A stretch of DNA of 64,000 nt, taken from contig JAVGWO010000026.1 in assembly GCA_034509495.1 (NCBI GenBank), forward strand, positions 3,342,332 through 3,406,331, read 5' to 3'. The DNA is from Acestrorhynchus altus (Eukaryota; Chordata; Actinopteri; Characiformes; Acestrorhynchidae). Below, one piece after another: positions 11,868-22,840 of this stretch; the stretch's first letter is position 1; each line of letters starts with the position of its first letter. A model generated the notes under the pieces. That model saw only the letters and a program-made list of their open reading frames with translations, ran no database searches and was not told the DNA's origin. A program made the translations under genes and the position numbers.

Positions 11868-12050
11868 AAACAGGGTAGTGCAGAGAGACAGAGTACCATA
11901 CAGAGAGTATAAATGCTGGTTCTATTGCCAGGAGATTGCAAATTTCGATTCCTGACAATGCTACAACTATCTGCCAATGTTGGCATGTACAAAATGGGCA
12001 GTTATTGTCTTCCTCCAATAATGATGACCTCCAAGATAATGACACTGCAT
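11868..12050 (+). repeat. possible tRNA-derived SINE remnant
   Basis: A B-box-like TTTCGATTCCTG lies about 45 bases after a weak A-box-like stretch, and a unique-looking body follows. The head is poor, so this is tentative. Confidence 0.35.
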
Positions 12051-12419
12051 TCATTTTAAAGCATGTGGTCTAATCCACACACAGCATCTTAGTAGTTTAA
12101 TATGTGATAGTAGTATCTAAAGCTGGAATTGGTCACAGCTAAACAAAAAGCATTGTCATAGCCTCTTATTCATTGAACACAAATAAGTACTACTTTAAAT
12201 TGCAAACACAAAATACATTCAATGAGCCTGACACTAGGAGGATGAAGACATGCCTCCTTCCATACATTTGAAGTCAGCCACCAACTCTTTTCAAACTCCC
12301 ACCATTGCTAAGCATAAAGTGTAGCTTCAGTATATTTGTGTATTGGACATCTGTGCTAACCAACATCACGCATCAACTGGGATGTGGGAAGAGGCCGCCA
12401 TTTATATACCCACCAAAAC

Positions 12420-12520
12420 CATGACCAATTTTTCTCTCTTGGACTCCAGACCCAGGATTTCAACTTGTGACCATTGGATCATAGTGCCTGTGCATTAGAC
12501 CACTGAGCCACTCAGAGCTC
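12420..12520 (-). repeat. tRNA-derived SINE head
   Basis: On the minus strand the order is GTGGCTCAGTGGTCTAATGC (A box), then about 30 bases later AGTTGAAATCCTGG (B box, from GGTTCAAATCC). This is the tRNA-like promoter of a SINE. The anticodon arm does not fold as a functional tRNA. Confidence 0.65.
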
Positions 12521-12573
12521 AATTTTACTCAGGTGAGAATGAACTTGCAACCACTTAAAAATTATGCTGACCA

Positions 12574-12680
12574 TGTGCATCCTTTCATGGCCACAATTTA
12601 CCTCCAGGATGATGATGGGAGGGAGGACCTACTCAGTATCAGCATGTTTCTAATAAAGCATAATTTTAGTCAGTGCATGT
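12574..12680 (+). mobile_element. 3' fragment of a Tc1-like element
   Basis: TGCATCCTTTCATGGCCACA and AATTTAC, followed by the CAGGATGATGATG stretch, resemble the segment encoding the conserved FMATIY-type and QQDNA-type regions of a Tc1 family. The end of the transposase (CTCAGTATCAGCATG) and the tail TTTCTAATAAAGCA follow directly after a large deletion. Confidence 0.45.
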
Positions 12681-13517
12681 ACTCACACTAATAATAGTGT
12701 TTATTAATGTAAATGTTTGAGCATCCATTACAATTTATAAATTGCTTAATTATAAATTGAAATAACTCAAGCTCTAATGACATTGTTAGTGCCCTTATCT
12801 CAGCAGGGACGTCCAGCTAGACTTTTGTTTCACTGAAGTTTTGCAGTATCAGCAACTCCAGCACAAACATGCACCACTGCCCTGTGCATCACTTAGCAGT
12901 TCAAGTTCAAATTACACAGACTCCAAAGTCTTCTAGCACTTTGTATTCACTTCCCAAGATAAGTAAAGCAGAATAAGAAAGGTAATTTAGAAAGTGTGGT
13001 TGATGCAGAAGGGATTTGCAAGGAGATCTGAGAGTACACAAGATATTCATCACACCTCCTCCAAACACTGGATACTTTCTGCAGTAATACTTCATAAATA
13101 AACATAAAAGCCAGAGATGACCAAGCTGCCACCTGATGCTGCATGCAGCAGGATTTATGAGTTTGGTCACCTGTAATAAAGTGCAGTTTATTATGATATG
13201 TAGCTTCTGGTAGCTTTAATACAAAACCACTGACCACTGATTCAAACCATGAGTCAAGTCATCACTTTCTAGCAGTCTTGGAATGCATGTTTTAAAAGCA
13301 AATTTTTTTAAAAGAAGCTTCATCCTTGATAAGATGGAATAGAAGAGCTGTTGAAAGAACATATAGGTAAACTGCAAACCTATTTACACTACAGAGAGTG
13401 GTGAAGCTTTAGTTTTCTGCTTTTTTAGCAGCACTTGGGCATCCTATGAATGAAGATTAATTAACAACAAAGATGGCACTTCAACTGCAGTATCAAACAG
13501 TAAAGGAAAATGAATTA
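12681..13517. other. unique DNA, nothing recognised
   Basis: No repeat family or exon was recognised. Two overlapping minus-strand frames of 87 and 96 residues (12907-13237) carry no known motif. Confidence 0.35.
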
Positions 13518-13739
13518 CAGTCAGTCATTATCTTATCCGCTTCTTCCTGAATAGGGTCACAGTTATTCCAGAGACCATCAAGATCAAGGCAAGAATAGCC
13601 CCTGGACAGGGTATCAGTCCATCGCAGGGTACCACACACACAGTCACACTCACATCTAGGGGCAATAACCTACCATGTGCATTTTGGGAGGCGGGAGGAA
13701 ACGAAATATCTGGAAGAAACCTGCAGTAATGACTGACTG
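13518..13739 (-). repeat. 222-bp dispersed repeat with 12-bp inverted ends
   Basis: CAGTCAGTCATT at 13518-13529 is the exact inverse of AATGACTGACTG at 13728-13739. The interior (CCGCTTCTTCCTGAATAGGG, then CAGGGTATCAGTCCATCGCA) is the familiar body of a common fish repeat in reverse orientation. Related pieces lie at 4165-4490, 38468-38575, 38660-38825 and 45555-45895. Confidence 0.65.
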
Positions 13740-14187
13740 ACATGTTTTATCTTATCATATTGTCAAAATTTGTGAGTGTACTGTATTAAGACTAATGTTA
13801 GTTAAAGTTTAAGCCATCTAAACAGAAGTCAAGAACAAGGTAAAAACCTGACTGCATCCTCACCATTCTCTGTAAGCACAAGATAAGGATCAGGATCAGG
13901 GATCAGGCTGTAGACAGACAGACTAAATTGACAATCTATGAGCTGCTCTGAGGCCTCACCTAGGTTTAATAGCATTGGGACTGTGTCTGTGCACTGAATT
14001 AAATCTAAACATAAAAAAGCCTTCCTTGAAAACTTCAATCAATCAAAAAAGCAATCAATATTCAGCCAGTCAAACTGTAATAGTAACACCTCAAACCAAG
14101 TTTGGTTTATTCAATATTAGATCATTCAATTCAAAGGCAGTCATTGTGAATGAATTTATAAATGAGCAGAAACTCAATGTTTGATGC

Positions 14188-15530
14188 CTCAGTGAAACTA
14201 GGATTAGACCTGACGAATACTTAATGAAGTCACCCCTGAAGGTTATAATTATGTGCACAGCCCAAGACTATCCAGCAGAGGAGGTGGAGTCTGTAGAATT
14301 TACCAAACCATTTTAGATATTAATCAGAAATGTTGTAACAGCTCTGAATTTCCTTTGAAATTCTGGATATTAACAAATCTGACCACAAACAAGAATGCAC
14401 TTGAATTTATGTTTGTAGACCACCAGGGCCTTACTCCGAGTACGAGTGTTAAAAGAATTTTCTGCAGACTTAGCAGTGTGCAGTGATAAAGTAATAATTT
14501 TATCATTCATTTTGAGAAAGTAGATGATCCATTAAAAAGTGTTTACCTCAATCCAGGACCCTTTAGGTATTATCCAGAAATAGTATTATCATATTATTCC
14601 CTAAATCTCAGCATTCTCAGATCATTACCTCATTTCCTATTAGCTACAGGTTAGCCAAAATAGATGTACATTCCCTCGCTATTGTATGAAGCATTCAATA
14701 AGATCATCTACACCCAGATTTATTGACCCCATATTATTGTCCATCAGATCCAGTAGAGTTAGACATATTAGTTGACTGTTTACAGATCAACCTTAGTAAA
14801 CTCTCTCTAAGATCTGTGACCCCAACAATTGTGCAGATGCCTACACAAGAATCAAATATATGAAAAATTAAAATCTGTGTTTAGGCCTCATCATAGCAGC
14901 GACAGCTCTAGTTAGGATTACAAATGAGCTTCTTGCCTCTGATCAAGGCTGTGTGTCCCTGTTTGTGCTGCTAGACTTAAGTGCAGTATTTGATACAACA
15001 GATCTCACTTTTCTCCTAGAAAGATTAGAATGTGTGGTCAGAATCACAGGGACAGCCCTTTCATGGTTCAGATCTCACTTAACTTGGTTTCAATTCATAA
15101 AGGTAAATGGTGTATCTCACTTGAATGAGATATAGAATCCCACAAGGCTCTATTTTAGAACCATTACTGTTCATACGTTAAATGCTAACCCTTGGCACAA
15201 TAATAAACAGACATGCCATTGACTTCCACTCTTATGCAGATGATAATCACCTGTATATATTAGCCAAACCTGATCATAAACCATTATAAAAAAAAAAAAA
15301 ATGATGGACTATATAAAATTGTAACATATTGGATGTTGCATAATTTCCTCCTCCTAAATAGTGACAAAATGGAGATAATAAATATCAATGGAGAAATAAA
15401 TTATCAAACTCAATGTTAAATCTTTCTGATTTCTCTGCTATACTTGGTTCAATAATTGACTCAGATTTATCATTGGACCAACACGTAGGCAATATTAAAA
15501 GGACAGCTTGTCTTCATCTTTGTAATATTT
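14188..15530 (+). pseudogene. LINE endonuclease/reverse transcriptase pseudogene
   Basis: This is the open-reading-frame 2 relic of the LINE. In a live element it would nick DNA and reverse-transcribe its own RNA at the nick. The order endonuclease, then reverse transcriptase palm with FDT and YADD, then the C-terminal domain is retained. At least several frameshifts and stop codons interrupt it, and part of the endonuclease-to-palm linker is shortened. Confidence 0.8.
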
Positions 15531-15533
15531 CCA

Positions 15534-15607
15534 AGCCACACACACATTGCCACACATACAATGTAAGACAACCTGAGCATTGTGGATGGTTATGGTGACA
15601 TTCAGTT
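15534..15607 (+). repeat. 74-bp duplicated segment, copy 1
   Basis: Seventy of 74 bases match 16524-16597 in the same orientation. The differences fall at two sites in the ACAATG/ACAGTC region and two in GGATGGTTATGG versus GGCTGGTTAGGG. It replaces LINE sequence expected after GNIKRTACLHLCNISK. Confidence 0.95.
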
Positions 15608-16069
15608 CATCTAATCACATCTAATCACCAGCTCCTGAACTCCCCGGCCACCACTTCACATTGGCTGCCCACCTTCCAGCAACTGGAACTGGACTAGTTT
15701 CCCACTTTGCCCTGGATTTTTTGCCCAACTATGTAGAAATTTGCACAGACCCTAATTAGCTGCTACTGTTAGTATTATGTCCACTATCAAACTATCATTA
15801 CTTCAGTATACCTGAGTATTACAGCAAGCATGTGGTGGTCCAGTGTCCCCTAACTAATTATGCATAAGTAGTTTGACCAAAGGAGGATGGGTCCCCTTTG
15901 TGAGCTTTCTTCCTCCAGCTCTGAGGGTGTTCTTTCCTGCCACTGCTGGCCTTTAGGTTTATGTCTTTATCCTTTGCTTCATTTTACCTTGTTATTTTTT
16001 ATTTCTGTAAAGCTGCACTGTGGCATCTGTTTTAAAAAGGGTTATACAAATAAATTTTGATTGATTGAT

Positions 16070-16366
16070 TTATAATAGAATGAAAGTCAAAGTTCTACCA
16101 GGAAAATCTAATGGTATGTCACCTTTACCATGACCAATCAACTGCTTCCAGCTGTCTTTAAAAGACCTGACACTTCTGTTTTTACTGCTTTCAGGTGTTG
16201 GCATTTTATAAGGAGGATAGTCCCTTCTTCCTCCCCACAAGGTTGGTAGCCAGTTGCCCCGGGGGTTGGCTCCCTGCCTTCTGTGTAATGGGTCTATGGG
16301 TCTGCCTAAACACAGTGCACACTGTGCACCATAAGTCCCCCTGTGTTTCATGGATTTCACCCACAA
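16070..16366 (-). other. unidentified 98-codon open frame
   Basis: The frame starts MWVKSMKHRGTYGAQCALC and ends GRTLTFILL. It is basic, with GRP and GGRR stretches. I do not recognise a domain. It lies directly after the LINE tail and could be part of an unknown element or chance. No supporting promoter, splice or neighbour evidence was seen. Confidence 0.2.
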
Positions 16367-16523
16367 TGAAAAACATTATCATATTGCAGTAGGATAAATG
16401 CCAAAAGGCCGAAGTATCTGGTGTAGCAACAGCCCTTCACAAAGCTTTTTAGATAATTTTGTCAAAAATGATTAGACAGTAATTTAAGCAGGATGTGACC
16501 AGACCATTACCGGTTAAATATAC

Positions 16524-16597
16524 AGCCACACACACATTGCCACACATACAGTCTAAGACAACCTGAGCATTGTGGCTGGTTAGGGTGACATTCAGTT
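16524..16597 (+). repeat. 74-bp duplicated segment, copy 2
   Basis: This is the partner of 15534-15607 (70 of 74 bases identical). It lies outside the LINE and just upstream of a large (GT)n(GA)n array. Confidence 0.95.
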
Positions 16598-16676
16598 GGG
16601 CAGGCCACTGAGGGAGAGGCCATCTGGTTCGGTGACAGCGGCCTTTGGATGTCACACAGGTGCCTGTCAGTAATGG

Positions 16677-16803
<127 letters not shown>

Positions 16804-16981
16804 TGTATGTTTAGAAAGAGCCATATGGTAATGTGACAGTGTGTTTGCATGTGTGTCACTGAAGTGCTGTCATTAATGAAGTATGATGGATATTTCGTAT
16901 CCTCGGGGTGTACCCGTGATCACCCAGCCGTTAGCTGCTAAACACAAGGTCCCTTTGATCTTTACCCTGAAACACTTCCTG

Positions 16982-17027
<46 letters not shown>

Positions 17028-17028
17028 C

Positions 17029-17088
<60 letters not shown>
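16982..17088 (+). repeat. (CT)n then (ATCT)~15 microsatellite
   Basis: A CT run spans about 16982-17020. An ATCT tetranucleotide array follows from 17028 to 17088. Confidence 0.99.
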
Positions 17089-17089
<1 letters not shown>

Positions 17090-17497
17090 GCACACACCCA
17101 AACACATGCTTGCTCAATCTGTTGGCACAGCAGCTCCAAATCATTATCCTGTTTTTGACCTCCTGTTCTTTTACTCACCTTATTCTTTCACCTAACAGAA
17201 AGCAGTGAGGGTTTTTTTTTGTTGTTGTTATCAATAGAACTTGTTATCCTTGCATTTCTCTTTGTAAATAAAATGCTTACACACCTGCAACAGTTTAAAT
17301 AAAATCCTCTTTTGCAGCCAGCGTAAGGTTCAATCCAATGAAGAGAGAGGCTGAATCACAGCAGGTCTTTGAAGCTAAGAAATTAATTTTGTGTACATTT
17401 TGCTGACTGCAATCTTTTTGAGGTTTGTTCCCTGAGCCAGGTCCATTGTGCCTATGCTGCTATGTTTACACTGGAGATTCATCATATGCAAAGAAAG

Positions 17498-17630
17498 TGA
17501 GAGCAAGTGAGAGAGAGAGCAAGAGAGGGATAAAGAAAGAGAGAGACAGAGCAGGAGAGAGGGTGCACAAGGGAGAAACAGAGAATGTGTAAGAGAGAAA
17601 GAGTCAAGAGAGTGAGAGAGAAAACCCAAG

Positions 17631-17722
<92 letters not shown>

Positions 17723-17764
17723 TGAGGAGAGAGAGAGAGAGAGAGAAAGAGAGAAAGAGAGAGA

Positions 17765-17814
<50 letters not shown>

Positions 17815-17866
17815 AGAAAGAGAAGAGAGAGAGAGAGTGAGAGAGAGAGAGAGAGAGAGAGAAATA
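17498..17866 (+). repeat. long interrupted (GA)n tract
   Basis: About 370 bases are almost purely purine on the plus strand, with scattered AAAG, GGAG and GTGA interruptions. Frames through it translate as RERE or SLSL and are not genes. Confidence 0.97.
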
Positions 17867-18083
17867 ATGAGTATATGTTTGAGGGAGGGAGAGGATTGGG
17901 CATTGGGAAGGTGTTCAAATCATTCCTGTAAATGAAAGTTGGACCCCTGAAGATGAAGATCGAACGGGCAGAAGAGCTGAATGCAGCAGATGTATCTGCA
18001 CTTCCAAATCTTTTATAATTCAGACTTGAAGTATACATTTAAGACCTGTTTAAATAAACATAAGGCCTACAGCAGAGTGCAGA

Positions 18084-18099
18084 GGAGAGAGAGAGAGAG

Positions 18100-18131
<32 letters not shown>

Positions 18132-18141
18132 GAGAAGAAGG
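18084..18141 (+). repeat. (GA)n (GAA)n tract
   Basis: Short GA units grade into GAA triplets. Confidence 0.95.
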
Positions 18142-18525
18142 TAAAAAAAAGAAAACAAAACAAAGCACACGAAAATGTCGCAGCACAAGTTCACAATCAA
18201 AAGTTCAAAAACTGCTGTTCTCGGCAGGTTTGTGCGGGTAACCTTCGTACGTGTGACATTATTTACATAAAGGACCGGGCTTCAAGAATATTACACTATT
18301 GATGCTCGCTGTAATGAATGACGATGAAGAAAAAAGAAGCCAATCGCAGGGACTGGCTCCCCAGCACAACTTCAGGTGGATTATATATTTATAACCTGGA
18401 AGGACAGGCTGTCATTGTTTGGGCCTATCGAAGGCTTCCGGGCTACAGGAGGGAAAAGAAGGCAACCTCTTTTCAGTGTCACTTTTGCAAAGTCTCTGGT
18501 GTTCTGTGTGCTATGGTCTGTTTGA

Positions 18526-18527
<2 letters not shown>
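18142..18527. other. unique DNA between microsatellites
   Basis: No recognised repeat. It is moderately GC-rich around 18330-18510 with no exon evidence. Confidence 0.35.

Positions 18528-18607
<80 letters not shown>
18528..18607 (+). repeat. (GT)~39 microsatellite
   Basis: An uninterrupted GT run. The overlapping 73- and 114-residue frames are its translation. Confidence 0.99.
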
Positions 18608-18608
<1 letters not shown>

Positions 18609-19014
18609 TATATTTTCTTTTTAAATTTGCAAGGAAATAAAGAGAATATAGACATTCACTAGATGCACATTCTTTTCATTATGGAGCAAGTTTTTTAGTT
18701 CGAGCATTGTTTTCGGCTGACCCCTCAAATATGTTGCAGCTCCAGTTAAAAGGCCTGTATAGAATAGAACAATAACATTCTTTATTTAGAAAATGGGTTT
18801 TAAAGAATAATGGCAAGCGGTTTTTCTAAAGCACCATTAAGGCATTGAGATGGTTGTTGGTCTTGGCCATGGCAGCATAAATAAATAAAAAATTGTTTAT
18901 CTTACACTGATTAGCCACAGCCATAGTTTGTACTAACACAACAGCTTTGACCATTTGGGGGTAGCCTTTGTGACTGGAAAGTGGTGTTTGATTCTGAACT
19001 AAAAGGACTTAACT

Positions 19015-19016
<2 letters not shown>

Positions 19017-19101
<85 letters not shown>
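19017..19101 (+). repeat. (GT)~42 microsatellite
   Basis: An uninterrupted GT run, the fourth long dinucleotide array within 2.5 kb. Confidence 0.99.
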
Positions 19102-19104
<3 letters not shown>

Positions 19105-20842
19105 GGCTAAATGCGGATGACAACACTAGGTCTATGTTTTGTCAAGGTCTATATGCATGTTTTTGTTAATTTGATGCATGGACTCAGCAAGACCTCTGTG
19201 TGAGTTTCGCCTTAATTCAGCACCAATATACCTTTAATGCCAATAGCAGTGTTGCAAGATCACCAGCTGTCCTATATTGGAACACTTTTGGTAGGTACTG
19301 ACCACTGAGAATACCCCACAAGACCCAAATTCAGGTGTGTTTTCTGACCCAGTTCTCTAGCCATCAAAATTTGGCTCAGGTCAAAGTGGCTCAGTTTGCT
19401 AGTTTCTTTCCTGCTTTCAACACATCACCTTCTAGAACTGACTGGTTTGCCAAATATATCCACCCCTTGACAGGAGCCACTGTAGATGAAAATTGTCAGT
19501 GTTTTTCACTTCACCTGTGCTAATGTTTTGGATGATTGGTGTGAATCTAATAACTAAATTGAAGATAAATCTAGTTATTCTCTCAAATTTGATAAATGGA
19601 ATAAAGCAAAATCACTCTGACAGTTTACTTTTTTTCTTCTGTTTTTGAGTTAAAGTAATAACAGACTGTTCATGCTGGATGGGCTTGTTGCCAACACAAA
19701 CAGAACCACATCAAGCGTAATTTAATGTAAATTTAAAAGGTAAAGAGTCACATTATAAATATTATAATAAAGGGGGAAAATTGCTAGTTAGCAGCCAGTT
19801 ACACTTTTGAAGATGTTTCACTTTTCAATTTGCAAAAATGGTAATTTTTTATTGTCATTGTGAATAATAGTTTATAAACAGTCTATAACTCTATGGACAT
19901 GATTTAGCGACTAAAGCAACGAGCAACATGGCAACAGACCAAGAAGCAACAAATGAAGTAGAGATTTTCTCAGCTTTAAGCAAATTAATTATGACATGAT
20001 GAAGTGACATTCTAAACAATTGGCTTTAATTGGATTAATCTTAGACATGGAGGCCCCCGCTTCTATTCTCTGAATGTCAACCATGCCTTGTATTCATACT
20101 GCTTTTTCCCTACAAATATATACACGTCAGTTGGAAATAAAAGTGACTTGATGGTGACTGATTTCATAAACTGTAACTGTATGTAAGGCATTCATAAAGT
20201 TAGCCATATCAAATTTAAATTCATTTATTCATTTAATTTTAAAACTTGTTATTACGTACAGATTTGATTATGATTAAAAAATTTAAAAAATATATATGTA
20301 TATATTTGTTTTGGCTAACACGGTCAGAACACTCACAGCAATGCAAGCAGCCTCAAACACACCCACAAGAGACAAACCTTTGCTAGAGTGAATGCAAGAT
20401 TAGTCACCAATGAGGCCAGTGTTTAGGAGGTTCTATTCATTATCCAATGAAGTTTGATCAGTGATAGATCTGTAAGAATAATTGGACCCAAACTATCAAA
20501 GTTGCTGCTTGTGCCAGCTGGACATATGTTCTAATGTAGGCTAGTTACAACACAGAAGTTTACAGAGGTTTCAATACAAGTTTATGCATTATGAAACCAA
20601 ACACTTAAAAGCCACATAGAATGTGTTAACTGCTTATTTATTGCTTAGCTGGTTAAATGAATGGATGGGTGTTGTCACTTTAATCACAATCAATGTCTAG
20701 TTATGGTGAAAATAAGCTATGAAGCTATATAAAACCATAATTCTCATTTATAGTGGATTTTTAATACTTTATTGTCATATATTAAATAGTGTCAGTGTTG
20801 TTTAACTTCTGATATGTAGGCATTAGTATGCTCTTACTAAGT
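19102..20842. other. unique DNA, with candidate element at 19940-20110
   Basis: No repeat family was recognised. Around 19950-20110 the sequence contains AAGCAAATTAATTATGACAT and TTGGCTTTAATTGGATTAAT. These cores are common in homeodomain-bound enhancers. Conservation is untested. Confidence 0.25.
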
Positions 20843-21106
20843 AGTAGGGCTTTGTAATGGCATGACCTGGCAGTTCAATCTATATCACAATAGTAAGTAA
20901 GACGATATACAGTCATTTTTAAATTAAATGTGAAAGAAGAAATGTTCTTTTAGCACCGAACAGTGAATCTGAGTACAGAGTACAACACTGTTCTACATCC
21001 AAACTGTTATTTCAAAGCTGATACTATATTTTTGAGCATTGATACTGTATTACAAAATATAATATTGCAGTATTTCAATATATTGATTTTTCTTACACTC
21101 CTACTA
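20843..21106 (-). mobile_element. hAT-like non-autonomous element
   Basis: It begins TAGTAGGGCTTTGTAAT. Its other end, read inverted, is GTAGGAGTGTAAGAAAAATC, giving imperfect terminal repeats of AGGG(C/T)GTAA type. The interior on the minus strand alternates ATATTG and GATAC words (for example TACTGCAATATTATA), as in a well-known fish MITE group. It has no coding capacity. Confidence 0.5.
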
Positions 21107-21189
21107 AGCCCATAAATAAATAAATAAACTGCGTTTTATAAATAACGAAGAAAAGAAGGGCTTCAAATAACGAAGAAAACTGAGAGAAG

Positions 21190-21450
21190 TGATCTGACAG
21201 TAGGTATAATTTCCTTTAATAACCTTCTCTTCCCTGTCATTATATCCTCCTGCAATCACTCAAGCTACATTGATGCACCAAAACAAGGCACAATCTGCTC
21301 TTGTGTAAATTGCTTTCCTCTTGGTATTAATTGCTGCAAGGCTTCCCCCTGAGGGTCTCTTGATGTCCCCCCCTGCAATTTAATAGAAAATGCAGCCCTG
21401 ACCACAGCAGAATATAGCACTGTTCATGCACAGTGCATGCACTGAATACA
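21190..21450. other. unique block, candidate regulatory DNA
   Basis: It is richer in pyrimidine words and more complex than its flanks, with a GGTATTAATTGCTGCAAGG core. No repeat or exon was recognised. The tail holds the palindrome GTGCATGCAC. Confidence 0.22.
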
Positions 21451-22104
21451 GCTCATGAAAATGTGAATGTCACAATTCGACTGTAAAGGGCTTTAACACT
21501 GGTAGAAACAGGGCCAGTTTTAGCAGTTCCAGCTTTTATTTCCTGCAGAACATGCTTGAGACTCCAGCAGCATTGTAATTTAGCAGAAAGGAAAATAAAT
21601 AAATAACTAAATAAAACAAAACAAAACAAACAAACAAATAAAAAACACAACTTTGTGTGCTATTTTAGCATTTGGATTCTGGAATTCTGGATTCCGTGAA
21701 TTAGTGTTTTATACTCATCCCTGTTCTGTCTGCAGTATTCCATGCAACTTCAGCAGCACAGCTTCCAGCTTGAGCTCCTCTCTCATCTTCTCTGCCTCGG
21801 ACTAATCCTGTTCCACACTAATAAACGCTGACAGGAAATGAATGGCAGCATCAACATAATGACATTAGCAGAAACAGGATCTAGCCAGGTTTATTCCAAC
21901 TGCTAATATACAGCCACAAATGAGCCACACAGCAACTATGTTAGACCCAGAGATTAACACAGTATGGGATTGAAAGAGCCTCCATTTCAAATTAAGAAAA
22001 CTGAACTACATATGAAATGCAAAGAATGTGCCACTAAACTTATTATAGCAGGTAAATGAAGCCAGGTCAAGTATTAGGGTACATTTAGTGTGGCTTCATT
22101 TAGA
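21451..22104. other. unique DNA with a short AAATA/AAACA tract
   Basis: A simple A-rich tract at about 21595-21645 is built of AAATA, AAACA and AACA words. The rest is unique. Confidence 0.35.
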
Positions 22105-22200
22105 GCAAGTAAGGCTGGACGATATGAACAATCATATCCCAATATATTTTGATATACAATATGATACATGATTTAAAATAATTAGGACACCCCTGGACAT
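22105..22200 (+). mobile_element. remnant of a hAT-like MITE
   Basis: AAGGCTGGACGATATGAAC, then ATATCCCAATATATTTTGAT, resembles the end of a fish element that starts GGGCTGGGCGATATG. The second end was not found. Confidence 0.3.
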
Positions 22201-22771
22201 CCTATATGTATAAAAAAGAAATGAAGATCAAATTTTAGGGAGTCTTCTTCATGCCAAAGAATCTGGGAGAAACTCTTAGCTGGTTAAAGAATTTTGGGTA
22301 TGTATACATATCATTAAAGGTAAGGGGGTTACACAATCACTTTTATCAGTTGAACAAAACCACCAACTAAGCAGATTCTTCGCTCTGAGCCTTTAAGATC
22401 GCTGTCCAGGTAACTTCAGTTAAACTCTACTCTGAATGACAGGGTTGTTGAAATTAGGGATGCAATATATGTACCAGTAATAAATGTATGCATTATTCAT
22501 ATTTTATACAACACTGATTGAGAAGACGGAACTATATGTTATTTCACAACAAGAAGAACCAATGCTAGTTAAAGAACTATAATTTGTGAAGGAAATGTTA
22601 ATATTAAACACAAACATGATGTTTATTAAACACTGACATACCTCAGTTCGCTATTTTCTTAGTTTATTTTTTATAAACTGCTGTACAAAAGCAAAAGAAC
22701 ACTGTGTCATGTGTTATTGTAAATGCACACCATGCTGTTATTTCACACACATTGGGACTTCCCCGCCACTC

Positions 22772-22775
<4 letters not shown>
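22201..22775. other. unique DNA, nothing recognised
   Basis: AT-rich with no clear repeat or exon. It runs to the (GA)n array. Confidence 0.35.

Positions 22776-22837
<62 letters not shown>
22776..22837 (+). repeat. (GA)~31 microsatellite
   Basis: An uninterrupted GA run. Confidence 0.99.

Positions 22838-22840
<3 letters not shown>

Larger units (their letters stand above)
13975..16066 (+). mobile_element. L2/CR1-group LINE, decayed
   Basis: Broken plus-strand frames give pieces of a non-LTR retrotransposon. The endonuclease region has LFNIRSFNSKAVIVNEF near 14100 and LSETRIRPDEY near 14190. The reverse transcriptase has LFVLLDLSAVFDTTDL (14952-15000), SWFRSHLTWFQF, QGSILEPLLF and the catalytic YADD box (15233-15244). 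C-terminal GSIIDSDLSLDQHVGNIKRTA follows at about 15445-15515. The 3' end has GGAGGATGGGTCCCCTTTG and ends TACAAATAAATTTTGATTG with a short ATTG tail, typical of fish L2. Stops and frameshifts make it dead. A foreign 74-bp segment interrupts it at 15534. Confidence 0.85.
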
